Below the pieces are notes generated by a model. It did not search any database and was not told the origin of the DNA. It saw only the letters and a list, made by a program, of their open reading frames with translations. A stretch of 64,000 bases of DNA from Artemisia argyi (lineage: Eukaryota > Streptophyta > Magnoliopsida > Asterales > Asteraceae): NCBI GenBank assembly GCA_030686995.1, contig CM060684.1, forward strand, positions 12,261,897 through 12,325,896, read 5' to 3'. The translations under genes and the position numbers were made by a program. Shown here one piece after another: positions 42,317-54,831 of the stretch. Numbering within the stretch: position 1 is the stretch's first letter; every line of letters begins with the position of its first letter.

Positions 42317-44251
42317 GTAAGTATTTATTTCTGTTATGTATCTATTTATGTTTTGATTGATCCATTTCTCTATCATCATATTCTACTTTGAGTATAAAAA
42401 GCTATTGCTCGTCTAAACACATAGCATAGTCAGTTCAACTGATAGCATCACGACACCATTCAAAATACTGTTAAGAGTTCATGAAAATTGTTCTTTGCTA
42501 TATATTATGAAAGCTTGTTGTAATGTCATTTCATTTTTGTTAGCCAAAATAACTTATATGAAATTTTATAGTTCACGGACGGTGGGTATTCTCCAACACC
42601 TTACTTTCCAGACAATATTTGGATGAGCATGCATCTCAAGTTTGTTTGCCTATGTTACTTATAATTCAAAATTTTCATACTGTTGTTATCAATCATTTTT
42701 TGAGTTTTGTCGACCATAAAAGTTAATACTACCTTATGATTGATGGATCCATGAACCTTTTATGTTATCGTAGTATGTTCAGTATACATGTCTTACCATT
42801 CATCTGGTTCAACTACATTTTGTGATAGGTAACTAATCAAGGGGACCTTAAGCAAAGAGTGACCAAGAGCTAATCATCCAAGGATCGTTGGAGCAATTAC
42901 TCGCAAAGCGTTGCATCTCCAATTTCTTGAGAGGTCTATTTTATGTTATGATTCAAAAGATAAGTATTGGAGCTTTTGTAATTTTGAGTTGTACGAATTG
43001 TTGGGTTCGCGTGTGTGTATCTAAGAAATCATTTCATTTAACATTTAAGACCCAAACTACGTTTTGCCAAGATCTATGCAATTTATAATGCTAATTAACA
43101 CAAACATAGTATGTTTAGATGAATACCTAGAGATCACACTCATTCCATAGATTTCGGAAGCCCTTTGCCTTACATATATAAGCCTCCTCGAAAACCAAAA
43201 CATAGATGAATGGGGGAAAAAATCATCAAAGATAAACCCTCAAATTATCATAAAGAACTAAAGAAGTCACTAAAGAAGGAAGGAAAAATTTATGTAGCGA
43301 AGACGATCAGATTTAAATTCGCGATGGTTTGCCCTATTTTTCCCCATAGAATTAATGAACAAGAACTGGGCTAAACTTTTATATGCTTAAATGGGCTTAG
43401 ATGGACATCATGGCTTGTTTCGAAAATGTTTCCTCTAAAATATGAGCACAGTCCACAGAGTTGGCCTCGCTTATTAATACACTGACAAAGGGCTAACAGA
43501 GTGTCGTGCATCTCGAAAAATCAAGTTTTTATACGCAAAAAAAATTAGCACTACGAAGCAACTCTCAAGGTAGTGTGACACCGGCCCGGGCCTCTCTAGT
43601 TCTTCCCCTGCTTAAAGAACATAACAATGTTTACAAGAAGCATATCTAAAACTAAATTCCACTCGAGTTCAAAATTGCAATTTTAAGCAAAGCACATAAA
43701 CCATTTATGTTAGGAAAATCTAAAAGTTAAAATTGTTGAAATATCCGTAGTCATTCGATCATTTTCATATAGATTAAATCAGTAAGCATTTACGCATGCT
43801 CTTTTTTAACTTAGTGCATTTAGTTTTGTACACTATTTGTCAAATTAGTTGGAGTTACGAGATCAGGTTAGTTGGAGTTAGCAAATATCGTATTTTATAA
43901 ACGAATGAAATGAATTGAAAATTTGGCATAAAGGGAGTGATGCAAAACTATATATGGGTTGGTAGTTTAACTGCCTGCATTTTCTTCTTATCAACTTTTT
44001 TATTCCTAAAAAAAAAGAAAAAACATTATAGAGTTCAAGACTTGGGCAGACAAGAGATGAACATAGAGTTATGGGTCTTAATTTGCGTCTTAGACTAGTT
44101 GTATGTTTTCAAAAGAAATTTTATAATGAAGGGAAATTTTTTTATATTAGATCCTTAGCTTTTAATTCATCCATTGAACCTTAGAGGGTGTGAAAATACC
44201 GCAAAAACCACTAAAAACTGATCTAGTAGCAAAATGTTTGTTACTAATGTC
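42317..44251. other. Kinase 3' region and spacer
   Basis: A possible last kinase exon starts at 42572 (ATTTTATAG|TTCACGGACGG), reads FTDGGYSPTPYFPDNIWM and reaches a stop within 35 codons. An alternative short exon starts at 42829 and ends in TAA at 42871-42873. Beyond about 43100 I see no gene or recognisable transposon on either strand. Confidence 0.4.
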
Positions 44252-44259
44252 ATTAAAAT

Positions 44260-44655
44260 CAAGGTTGCAAAAATCGCTAGGCGGTAGCGTGGCAGCCGGG
44301 GTACCGCCTAGCGATTAATCGGTTAGGCGGAGATTAATCGGATTGGATATTTTATATATATAATTAAAAAAATTTGAAACTATATGCCCGATTTGGCTGA
44401 TCTAGCCGATTTTTTTCCGATTTGGCCGATTTATCCCTGATTTGACCAATTTCTATCCGTAACCGAGTTGGCCGGTTTATCCGATTTTTGTCCGATTTAT
44501 GCCCAATTTGACCGATTTTTATCTGATTAATCGGTATGTTGACCGATTTTTTACCAAACCGAATAAGACCGATTAGTGAAAATCATGGCAGTTAATCCCC
44601 GCCTAGCGATTAATCGTCGATTAATCGGCCGCCAAGGCCGATTTTTGCAACACTG
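44260..44655. mobile_element. hAT MITE with perfect 8-bp TSD
   Basis: Ends CAAGGTTGCAAAAATCG and CGATTTTTGCAACACTG are inverted repeats with two mismatches, flanked by ATTAAAAT at 44252-44259 and 44656-44663. The 396-bp interior repeats CGATTTGGCCGATTT-type words and, near both ends, CGCCTAGCGATTAATCG. No transposase. Confidence 0.9.
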
Positions 44656-44702
44656 ATTAAAATATGTGAGGCTTCAGGTTTAATTCCTACTAAGTTCAAA
44701 CA

Positions 44703-45390
44703 ACGGTGAAGTGATCACGCCAACCTCCTGGAAAATGACGGCTTGACCCGATTCGAATAAGTATGATGGTAGGTTCAAACCACGTGGATTGGTCGACCAA
44801 ATGTCATAAACCATAGTGATACCCTAATCCACATATATCTTGGTACCTATTCGAGTAATCCATATGTATTTTGGTACCAATTAATCACCATGTAGGTATG
44901 AACCACAAATTCGAAGCCAATGGGCAATCCACAAAAAGATGTTATGAATCGTCAAGCCCTAGATCGCAATCCAGTCAAGACCTAAGTTTGTTTGTTAATA
45001 ACACATTTTATGGTAACATGTGAATGTGGATTGTTGACAATGGTCAAGTGATCACGCCAACCTTGATCTGGAAAATGACGGCTTGACCCAATTCGAATAA
45101 AGTATGATGGTAGGTTCAAACCATGCAAATTGGTCGACCAAAAGTCATAAAGTAGAGTGTTACCCTAATCCATATATATCTTGGTACCAATTTGAGTAAT
45201 CTATATATATCTTGGTACCAATAAATCACCATGTAGGCATGGACCACAAATTCGAAGCGAATGGGCAATCCACAAAAAGATGTTGTGAATCGTGAAGCGC
45301 TAGATCACAAGCCGGTCAAGAGTCAAGACCTAAGTTTGTATGTAAATAAGGCCTTTTAAGGTAACATGTGAATGTGGATTGTGATCTTAA
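44703..45390. repeat. Two tandem copies of a roughly 337-bp unit
   Basis: Unit 1 (about 44703-45039) and unit 2 (about 45040-45390) share long blocks such as AGTGATCACGCCAACC, GGAAAATGACGGCTTGACCC, ATGATGGTAGGTTCAAACCA and GGCAATCCACAAAAAGATGT. Identity is about 85-90% by eye. Each contains smaller internal repeats (ATATATCTTGGTACCAA twice in unit 2). There is no open frame across either unit. Confidence 0.88.
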
Positions 45391-46026
45391 TGGAACAGAT
45401 TTTTGTATGGATATGATGATAAGCAAACATGTGATCAATCATTGATAAGTTATACCAAATGCCACCATTTAACTTGTTTAACTTTATATCCATATAAGAT
45501 AGAGTTAAATTTGCATGTGAGTACGTGAGCTTGCAACAAACAAGGGTTATGCGTAAAACACATGCTTCTGGTTGCTTCGTATGTACCCAGTACCCTCGTC
45601 CATTTAATTAGTCACCAACATTTTCTTACATGCACTTTCTCTCCATTACCAGATTAATAAATATAAAACATATACGGTAATTTTCATTAGTGTTCATTGT
45701 ACAGGTGCCCTTGACCCCTACTAATTAGTATATTAAGAAAACAAAATATGTGTTCATGGCTGGAGATCCTCTGAAGCAGCCTCTCTACCTTCGGGTAGGC
45801 GTAAGGCTACATCTCACATCTTCCATACCTCGTGGAAGCCAGGATTAGATAATGTTGATTTGATTTAATTAATACTAATAATCTGTAAATTTAATTAATG
45901 TGCATCAATTTTTTCCCCTTAACTTGAAAATTGTTTTAGTAATAATATTTCTCTCTTCCATCTCTTTTATTTCCTCTCTAAAACATATCTCTCAAGTCAT
46001 CATTCGTGATTCATAATATAGTGTGT
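45391..46026. other. Spacer with a common plant repeat fragment
   Basis: No gene. At about 45758-45835, GGCTGGAGATCCTCTGAAGC and CAGCCTCTCTACCTTCGGG with GGCGTAAGG resemble a short repeat seen dispersed in many plant genomes, perhaps SINE-derived. I cannot name its family with confidence. Confidence 0.4.
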
Positions 46027-46591
46027 TAGGGGTGAGCAAATTGACTGAGAACCGAACCGGAACCGACTCAACCCAAACCGAATTTTAGAACTGCGGTCCG
46101 GTTCTCGGTTCTTCAATATTGGAAATTGCGGTTTTAGGTTCGGTTCGGTCCAGAACCGCGGGTATCGGTTCCGGAACCGAAGAACCGCGAGAGTTTAGTA
46201 TATCATCTCATATTAACAGATTAAACCTTTTGTTAACAGATTTTACCTCTCATATTAACAGATTAAACGTATGTTATTCTAAATTTTAAGGAATTATAGA
46301 TTAAGTTTAGTTTCTCAGCGCAAAACATTATTTTTGTGGTAAGCAATGTTAAAGAGACATAAACATATTCTCGCATCTTTTTTCACCAAGACGCTATAAT
46401 ACTGGTCTACCTAGAGTGTCAATGGTAGTTCATTTACTTTCCTGTAGAATATAATAGTAACTCTATATAGAAATACATAGGAGTTTAATTTAATGGCGCT
46501 TTACGTAAGTAAGTATATAGATCCAACAAATAACCAATACTTTTAGCTTTTATGGTTTAGAGTTTTAGACGTAAATAAGTCCACACACATG

Positions 46592-46625
<34 letters not shown>

Positions 46626-46819
46626 ATTTTGGTGTTTTTTAGAAAATTTCAGTTCCTATTGGATAGAACCGAAATACCCGGACCAGACCAAAGAACCGAA
46701 TTGGAACCGAAACATGCTTTTCGGTCCGGTCCTCAGTTCCTAAAATATGAATTTTTCGGTTCCCGGTTCTCTCGGTTCCAGGTCGGTTCTGGGTGGTTAC
46801 AGAACCGCGCTCACTCGTA
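46027..46819. mobile_element. hAT-like non-autonomous element, complete copy
   Basis: Starts TAGGGGTGAGCAAA and ends CGCTCACTCGTA. GAACCG/CGGTTC words dominate both subterminal parts. Flanking 8-mers TAGTGTGT and TTAAGCGT agree only partly. The window's first 606 bases are the distal part of its counterpart, so the duplicated block begins inside or before this element. Confidence 0.55.
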
Positions 46820-48104
46820 TTAAGCGTGTTAAGGTTGATAAAACTAAGGTCCTACAATATGATCGTTGAAACAACTAGTTTTAAACTCGCCGAAAACTTG
46901 CAAATTTTGCTGGAAATACAAAAACTTGTTGTAAATTAGTCTTAATCACTTATAGTCGCTGTTTATATCTATTACATGCTTTTTTTTTTTTTTGCCAGAA
47001 ATACCCAAAACTCGCCAGAAGTTTGTGTGTTTTGAGATACTATATATATAATCAATCGAAAGCGTAGATCAAATACAATCAAAAGGGGAAAAACTGGTTC
47101 TTTTCTATTTTTTATTAATTTATAAAAAGGAATTAAAAAGGGATGCAAATTGAAAAGATAAAGCGAATTCCGCTATTCGATGTTGATTCACCCACAATTC
47201 CATTCCTTGTAGAGGAAGGCTAAATACCCAAAACTCGTCAGAAATACTCAAATTTTGCCGCTTAGACCAATTACAAGCTACAAGAGGTTCGAATGTCTGA
47301 CTACTGATTCATGATTTTTGTAACCTTGCTATATATACAATCATGAACAAGAATTTACTGTTCATTACAAGTAATAATTTAAACATCAATTTTTTGAATA
47401 TCAGGTATGTATTGATCTAAAAGTGAAAGCTTCCATATTATGCCAGGCCTCAACGCATGGGCTCAACAATCCTCGTTATACACAAACATCGATCCAGAGG
47501 TAAAAATGTCAAATGTTGGACAAACACCCGTATAATTTCGATAAAAGAATTTGTGTTAAACAATTCAACTGAACTTAGTCTTCTTGATTTGTTAAATCTT
47601 TTGATACACAATAAATATTATAAAAAGAATCCATATAAAGGCCAAATAGAAAGACATTAATGCTGGCCTAGAAATATGCCTTTAAATTCGGAGAAACACC
47701 ACTAGTTCCATGTTTGAAGATCACGTTACCTTGCCGTCTATGGATCCTGTTCCTACTGTGTTTGTGTTTCGGTATTTAGATAATGCTACAAACATAACAG
47801 ATTTTTGTTTTCATGTAAATGTTACTTAAAAGTTACGTATGAGGAATTTTGGCTAATCATGAATCTGCTCGAAAACTCGACAAGTCTTCACTCTTCATCA
47901 TGCATGCATGGCACGCTCAAGTTTAGGAAGTCTCAGAGCTAGCTGTTCAAGCTAGACTAGAATGGGTTGAGATGCGGGATTCACCTGTATCTCATGTACT
48001 TAAGTATTTTTGGAGTAATAAATTTATTAGGGTTTAAACCCTTTACCAAAAAAGAGAGAAAAAAAAATGTGGTGTTTGTTTGTTTGTTTTTTTAATGTCT
48101 TAAC
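46820..48104. other. Right-copy counterpart of 607-1894
   Basis: Non-coding, with the LINE 3'-end remnant at about 47950-48065. A few substitutions and small indels separate it from the left copy, for example GAGAGAGAAAA against GAGAGAAAA near 48055. Confidence 0.6.
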
Positions 48105-48714
48105 TAGAGATGGCAAAAAAATCTGAATCCGTCGGAGAATCCGATACCCGACCCCGATTTGACCGGGAAATCCCCGAGTTGACCGGGTATGGGGATGGGG
48201 ATGGGGAATCCCCATTACTCAAAAGCGGGTATGGAGGCGGGATGGTAATACCCTCGGGTCCCCGTACCCGTCCCCGAATATTTTTTATACATGAATAAAA
48301 TTATATATGTATATAATATTTAAAATCTTCTCAATTAATAGCTAATATACTCTTGTTAATGGTCGTTGTACCTTTGCATGTTGGATTAGCTCTCGTTTTT
48401 GTTTCCAATTGTAGTCATTTTCGTACTTACGATAAGTCGTACTCTTTACTATGTTCTGTCGAATGCTTGAACTTAATCTAATGAATGAATTTTGTTTGCT
48501 TTTAGTATGGTTGCACCATTTGAAATCTATTTAAAATGTCAATTATGTAATGGGGAAAAAATCCCCATTCCCCATTAGGGATCCCCGTTCCCCATTGGGG
48601 ATGGGGATGAGGATGCAATTGTGACCCTCGACGGGGATGGGGATAACTATCTAACTTCGGGGATGGGGATGGTATCAACCATTCCCCACATACCCGGCCC
48701 CGTTGCCATCTCTA
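48105..48714. mobile_element. hAT element, right copy of 1895-2504
   Basis: The same perfect 12-bp ends and GTCTTAAC duplications (48097-48104, 48715-48722). The 610-bp length is unchanged. Confidence 0.9.
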
Positions 48715-48722
48715 GTCTTAAC

Positions 48723-49725
48723 AGCCTCTTAATGCTTATTAACGAGCCAAACCTCTTAATCGGTCAGACGTTTTGGGCGTTCAGACCATTTTTTATCTTG
48801 TTAAGAAGCGGTCAGAGGCAGTTATATCTTAATAGTCTAGACTTGAGAGGGGTATCTTGTTGCATCTTGTTGACACAAAATAATCAAAACAAAATTAAAT
48901 AAATAAATAAATAGTACGAGCAAGCAAATGATACAACACCTTAATTTAACAAGATTTTCGATTCAGATTCAAAATTTTACGCCTCAGATTCAGATTCAGA
49001 TGTGCGTTTCATATTCAGGTTCAGATTCAGAGCCTCTAGGCTAGAAATACTCGAATATAATACCCAAACTAGTCTTTATGAACAAACTTATCAATCATAT
49101 GCAAACTTTATATTCATTACTCATTAGCATTATTAACCCAAATATATAGAGTACGTACAATGATACTCTAGTCTGACCACAAGAAAACGAAAGCACAAGT
49201 AGACTTTAATGCAGTCGACAAGTAGACTTTAATGCACAAGGAGACTTTAATACAATAGTAGTCGAGTACGTAAAATATCACCAAGAAACAATAGTCAACT
49301 TTTATGCAGTCGACAAAAAAGAAACCGAGCAAACAAACACTCGAGCTTTAGTCGACTAAAGAAGAGAACTGAAAAAAATGTAAATTTTTGATCGGACTAT
49401 ATCTTTGGCTCGATACCAAGTTACGAATAGTTAGTTATTAATAATATCGATCGATAATTGTGTTTACATGAGACCCAAACAAATACTATTTTAACACAAA
49501 TACAAGTCCACTAACAAGAAATACTCGAATATTATACTCGAACTAGTCTTTATAGACAAACTCATCAATCATAAGCAAACTTTAGATTCATTACAGTACG
49601 TACGATGATAACCTGACAACAAGTAAGAAGGAAAAAAAAATCTGAAAACAATAAAATTCAAGTGTGACATCATTTGCAAATTCTAGTTTGAATACATTGA
49701 AAATTCATCTAACACACAAGCCTCA
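48723..49725. other. Right-copy counterpart of 2513-3515
   Basis: Non-coding. Carries the same 78-bp imperfect direct repeat (about 49043-49120 and 49517-49594). Confidence 0.6.
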
Positions 49726-49755
49726 CACTACAAGAAAAAGTGCAAATTTAGTGTC

Positions 49756-49797
<42 letters not shown>

Positions 49798-50040
49798 CAT
49801 TCATTCATTATTTGGGCAAAATAGTGACCACATAGTACATGGACACTAATATTCGGTCATCCATAAACAGTTACTCACCAAGCTCAAAAGTGGTCATTAA
49901 TTTCGTCAATATACCTATGCGATATTTTTCGATATAAAAAGTGACGAACATTGTTGGTCACTAAATCAGCTTAGTGACCAAATATCTTACTATTAGTGAC
50001 CATAATCGTGTGGTCACTAAAAACATTTTTTCTTGTAGTG
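49726..50040. mobile_element. CACTA MITE, right copy
   Basis: Same CACTACAAGAAAAA ends and TCA duplication as 3516-3827. The internal T tract is about 3 bases longer. Confidence 0.92.
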
Positions 50041-50962
50041 TCATAAAGCTAGGTAAAAGCTAAAAAGTTGAGATATCTATAAGTTCGAGCTCGGCTCGCT
50101 ATATGTTCGGACCTTGAGTGGTATGCTTGTGCTCTATTTAAACTCCATAAAAGATGGTTTTGATTGGCTAAATAAATGTTCATTTACAGATCTAAGAATT
50201 AAATATGCATCCAAGTAAACTCACAAAAATGTACCTTACAAACACACTCTTTAGCATACAAGATAAGAACCTAACAAACACACTCTTTGAACTCTAGTAC
50301 CCGATTGAGTAGACCAAACCCAAGCAAACAATATCGATTAGCTCGATCACCTTACATTGAGGGTTAAAAAAACATAACCCAACGTATAATGTGCTACCGA
50401 AACACATAAACAAGCTATGACAACTACCTCCCACTTGTAGTTTAATAAGTAAGTTTGTTAAACATACCACATATCAGCTTATTTTAAGTACGATCATATA
50501 ATCTGCAGATCGATTAGCTAGATTTCAATGCAACTTGTATGTATAATTAACAGAAATAAAATATATTATTGTTTTCGAATAAAAATTGCAAATGTTTGTT
50601 ACGATAAGTAAAGACACAAACGGGCTTAGAATTTTCGAGAGAGTATTGCATAAATTTTAAAAGATCTTGCACGATTTATTTTATTACAAGTACTGAAACT
50701 TGCATCATTGAGAATTTTTTGACTTAACAAAATTGCTCCATAAAGAAAGAGAGTTGCACAAAAATATATATTATCCGGGGTTGCATGTATAAAAAACCAA
50801 AATTTTTTCTAAAAACTACACTTCGATCGAGTATAGCTAGTCCATGCCTCACCCGACTTCCAAATTATCATGTTAAAAACCAAATCGATCTATTCCAAAT
50901 TTTTGGTCACGTTATAGATCATTAGATATATATATTTTTTATCATAATAAAATATATATAAA

Positions 50963-51277
50963 CTCAATAATTCAGACATGTTTCTACATTCATTTAATCC
51001 GTTAATTTTGGATCACTCCATGATCTCCTCACATTCCTTCAAATTTCGTACTTATTTAACACCTTCTAGTATGGTACAAACATCCACAGCAGCACAAAAT
51101 ATACTTATCGTAAACAGTGTGTTGACTTATATCACATTTAATTAAAAGTAAATCTTAATTAATTAAAGTTTATTACTCTCAATAAAAAACAGTTATTAGA
51201 TGGTAGCTCTAAAATCACCCCCCATAAATACCACCCACTAACCCCTTCATATCCATCACATTTTCACACTAACAAAA
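50963..51277 (+). promoter_or_regulatory. PG1' promoter block with TATA box
   Basis: Counterpart of 4750-5064 with one substitution noted (AGACATG for AGATATG). The TATA-like ATAAATA lies at 51224-51230. Confidence 0.68.
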
Positions 51278-53258
51278 ATGGCAAACCACCCTCTAGTTGC
51301 ACTAACCACCTTCATGACCATGGTTGTATTTGTCGCCGCGGTGTGCTTTACTGGAGCAACCGCGGGGACGTACAATGTGAAGAGTCTAGGAGCAAAAGCG
51401 GACGGTAAAACGGACTCTACTAAGGCGTTTATGGCTGCATGGAACAGTGCGTGTGGGTCGGTTAATGCTGCAACTGTTTATGTACCGCAAGGACGGTACA
51501 TGGTTGGAGAGTTAATGTATAATGGGCCATGCAAAAATGGAGCCATCACGGTTCGTATTGATGGAACCCTAGTGGCTCCGTCTAATTATTTTGTTTTGGG
51601 AAAAGCGCAGTATTGGCTGGGCTTTCATGGCGTCCAGGGTGTTACCATTCTTGGTGGCACCCTTGACGCTCAGGGTTCGGGTTTGTGGGCTTGTAAAGCT
51701 TCTAAGTCGAAGAATTGCCCTGCCGGAGCCACGGTATTAAGTACTCCCTTTTACACATTTTATAGTTAGAAATATAGAAGATAATGTGGAAAACATTATT
51801 TGAGAACTTTTACCTAATCAAAAAGTGACAGTCCACATTTCAATAAAAACCGTTTTACAGTTACCTAGATCTCAACAATCTAAAATGTATAGCAGTTATT
51901 GCGTTTTATATAAAACATGAAATGCATGTTTTACAAAATTTTGCTAGTTAGGAATTATATAAAGTAACAAGTATGCACATTTTTGTCTTAGTGTTAACAT
52001 ATTTAGAGTGACTATTTATATAAACTTGCATGTATTATTCATTTTGCAGAGCTTAGCAATCTTCAATTCAAATAATGTTTTAGTGTACGGAGTAACTTCA
52101 CTAAACAGCCAAATGTTCCACATCGTGGTGAACGGTTGTCGTAACGTGAGAGTGGTGGGTGCTAATGTGGTAGCACCATGGAACAGTCCTAACACTGACG
52201 GCATTCATGTTCAGTTATCAACCGGTGTAACTATTTTGAACTCGAAAATTAGCACCGGAGATGATTGTGTCTCGATAGGTCCTGGAGCAAATAACTTATG
52301 GATCGAAGGTGTCTCGTGTGGACCGGGACATGGTATCAGGTATATAGGTTACTAAATCTTCGGGAATCATTTCATTATTTGTCACACGTTATAAATGGTT
52401 ACAAATATTTATTAGGTACTAAATCTTAGGATATACAATAGAAGATTTATACTCATATATATGTCTAACTTCCATATATTTATTTGCCGATATATAGAGT
52501 TGTTCTAACGGGTGCCTTTAGGAGAGTACTGATACATTGCACATTTCGTAATTCTACACTTTGAGTATGTGAAAACTTAAGAAATGTTAGAAATTAACTA
52601 ATTTAATTGTTGCAATAACTCAAATTGTTAGGTTTGGTTGTTACGAATACATTATTTGACTAATTAGATGTATATTTGGCAGCATTGGATCCTTAGGGAA
52701 GGATTTGAACGAACAAGGGGTGCGTAATGTGACTGTAAAAAGGAGTACCTTTAAGGATACAGATAATGGTTTAAGAATCAAGGCATGGGCAAGAGCAAGT
52801 AATGGCTTTGGTGATAACGTTCTTTTTCAGGACGCCATTATGACAAATGTAAACAACCCGATTGTTATCGATCAAAATTACTGTCCCGGTGGCAAGGATT
52901 GTCCTCGACAGGTCAGTATTTTATGGACTAAAGGGTTTTGGTTAAACGTTTTATTTTTTCATAACATCAGTTCTAAACACGCTTTTTTTTTCTTTTTCTT
53001 TTTCTTTTTTTGGGTCAACTATTGTAGGGTTCGGGTGTAAAAATAAGCAATGTGAGGTATGAAAATGTGCGTGGGACATCTGCAACTAAAGTCGCAGTGA
53101 GGTTTGATTGCAGCAAAAAGAATCCATGTAGGGGAATCGGGATGCAAGATGTGAATTTGACATTCCAAAACAAACCTTCAGCATCAGCCGCATCAGCCTA
53201 TTGTGTAAACGCGGCAGGAAGAAGTTCAGGAGTGATGAAACCCACAAGTTGCCTTTAG
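51278..53258 (+). CDS. Exopolygalacturonase PG1' (GH28), intact, 401 aa
   Basis: Exons 51278-51733, 52050-52339, 52683-52911 and 53028-53258; 1206 nt, intron phases 0, 2, 0. It retains the 35 bp lost in PG1: the TTTGGCAG acceptor and the exon start that reads SIGSLGKDL. The signal peptide (about 1-28) and the NTD, GDD, GHG and RIK motifs are all present, predicting a secreted exo-acting pectin hydrolase. Two replacements set it apart from PG1: Val to Gly in NGFGDNVLF (PG2 and PG3 have Val) and Arg to Pro in NKPSASAAS. The Gly change falls in an otherwise constant beta-helix position and might weaken folding. Activity is inferred, not shown. Confidence 0.9.
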
Positions 53259-53703
53259 CTAGCAGTTTAGCACGACTCACTTGCTTGAGCCCGTGGCCGA
53301 AAAAATGTATGTGTTATTCGCCTGGCTTTGCATTGTTGATTAATTGTTACTTAATTAGTGGTAGGAAAATTTGAGGTGATTATTGGGATTTTAGTGTTGA
53401 TTGAGGTAATTCTCAATCTTATGTTCTATTCCACTTTTGCTGAATTCTTATGTAGGTTGTTTAGTACTTGCCTTTTTGGATGTAATTCTGTTACTTAATT
53501 ATGTGATGATCTAGATGATTATTTAGTTGTGTTTGTTAGTTCTCATGTGACAAATTAATGTGCTTGTTTTTGTAGAGTTTTAAACACTCCGGACATTATT
53601 TATTTTTTCATATTTGTGAATGTGCAAGGCATATACAATTTACTTTTTTGAGACATTATAGATGTCAACTTTCACAAATTTGGGAAAGCAACATACTTGT
53701 AAC

Positions 53704-54316
53704 TACGGATGGCAAAAAAACCTGAAACCTGAACTCGCGGTGCGGGTCATGCTTATCGGGTTATGGGACACTTTTTGAGACGTTAACGGGGATTTTTAAT
53801 TATTGGGTTTGGGACGAGGATGGGGCTCAACATCCCGCCCTAAACCGCCCTGAAACATATATATACGTACAAATATATCTATATAATTAAATATATAGAA
53901 TTATGTCGGTATTTCACCAGTGTTCAATATTTGTAATATTGAAAATTCTGATTATAAAAGCTTGTTTCGAGTCTTAATATTTTAAAAAAGTTGATTTAAG
54001 ATGTGAGTAACTTATCATTTTTTATATTAATAATGGCATCTCGATTTTCAAGTTATTGCACAAAATTATATTGTTTATTGTGTATAAACAATAATAAACA
54101 GAAAAAGACACGAGTTTGGTGAAGCATCGAGTCCAAAGAAGACAACCGAATAAGAGCCCAATGGATTACGGGCGGGTTTGGAGGAGCATCTCGCCCCAAC
54201 GGGCGCCCCTATAAGATTGCCAATGAAGATTGAGGCGGGTTTAAAGATGATTTTTGTAATTGAGTTTTGAAATGAAGATGGCCGCCCCTCCCCAAACCCG
54301 CCCATTACCATTCCTA
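53704..54316. mobile_element. hAT-type element after PG1', right copy of 7457-8069
   Basis: Same ends and flanking CTTGTAAC/CTTCTAAC as the left copy, with scattered substitutions. The 24-bp tandem repeat follows at 54316-54371. Confidence 0.75.
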
Positions 54317-54831
54317 CTTCTAACTTTGTAAGAAGTAAAATATTCCAACTTCTAACTTTGTAAGAAGTAAAGTAAGCCTATAATAGATGCTATCGAATAC
54401 CTATTAAACAATGACGATGATGTAAAAGGTAATAATAACATGCTTTGAGTTTAACTCATATATGTGTTTCTAATAGTGTCCACTTATCTAGCAAAAATAT
54501 TGACAGAATATAAGTTTCTAACATGATCCAATTAATAACGATTAAATACCAAGTTTGTTTATGGGTTCAGTTTTCGGGTTTATGAGTTATATGGTTCAGA
54601 TTCATCGGTTTGAAAAATTAAAAATCAAAATCAAAACCAAACCAATTATACAACGCATAGTTATGAAGATCACGATATTGATCGTAGGATCATAAGATCT
54701 TACAATCATACATTAAAACCTTACAAGAGTAAGATCGGAGATAGCACACGATCTAAGTAAGATCGTGAGATAGCTAGTAAGATCGTTTATATGTGACCCA
54801 ACTTTACTCTTGTTGTATTTCTTTTCTACCT

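Noticed and set aside
42888..43088. 66-aa frame downstream of the kinase exons
   Set aside because: No kinase-tail similarity, no clear acceptor in frame and AT-rich random composition.
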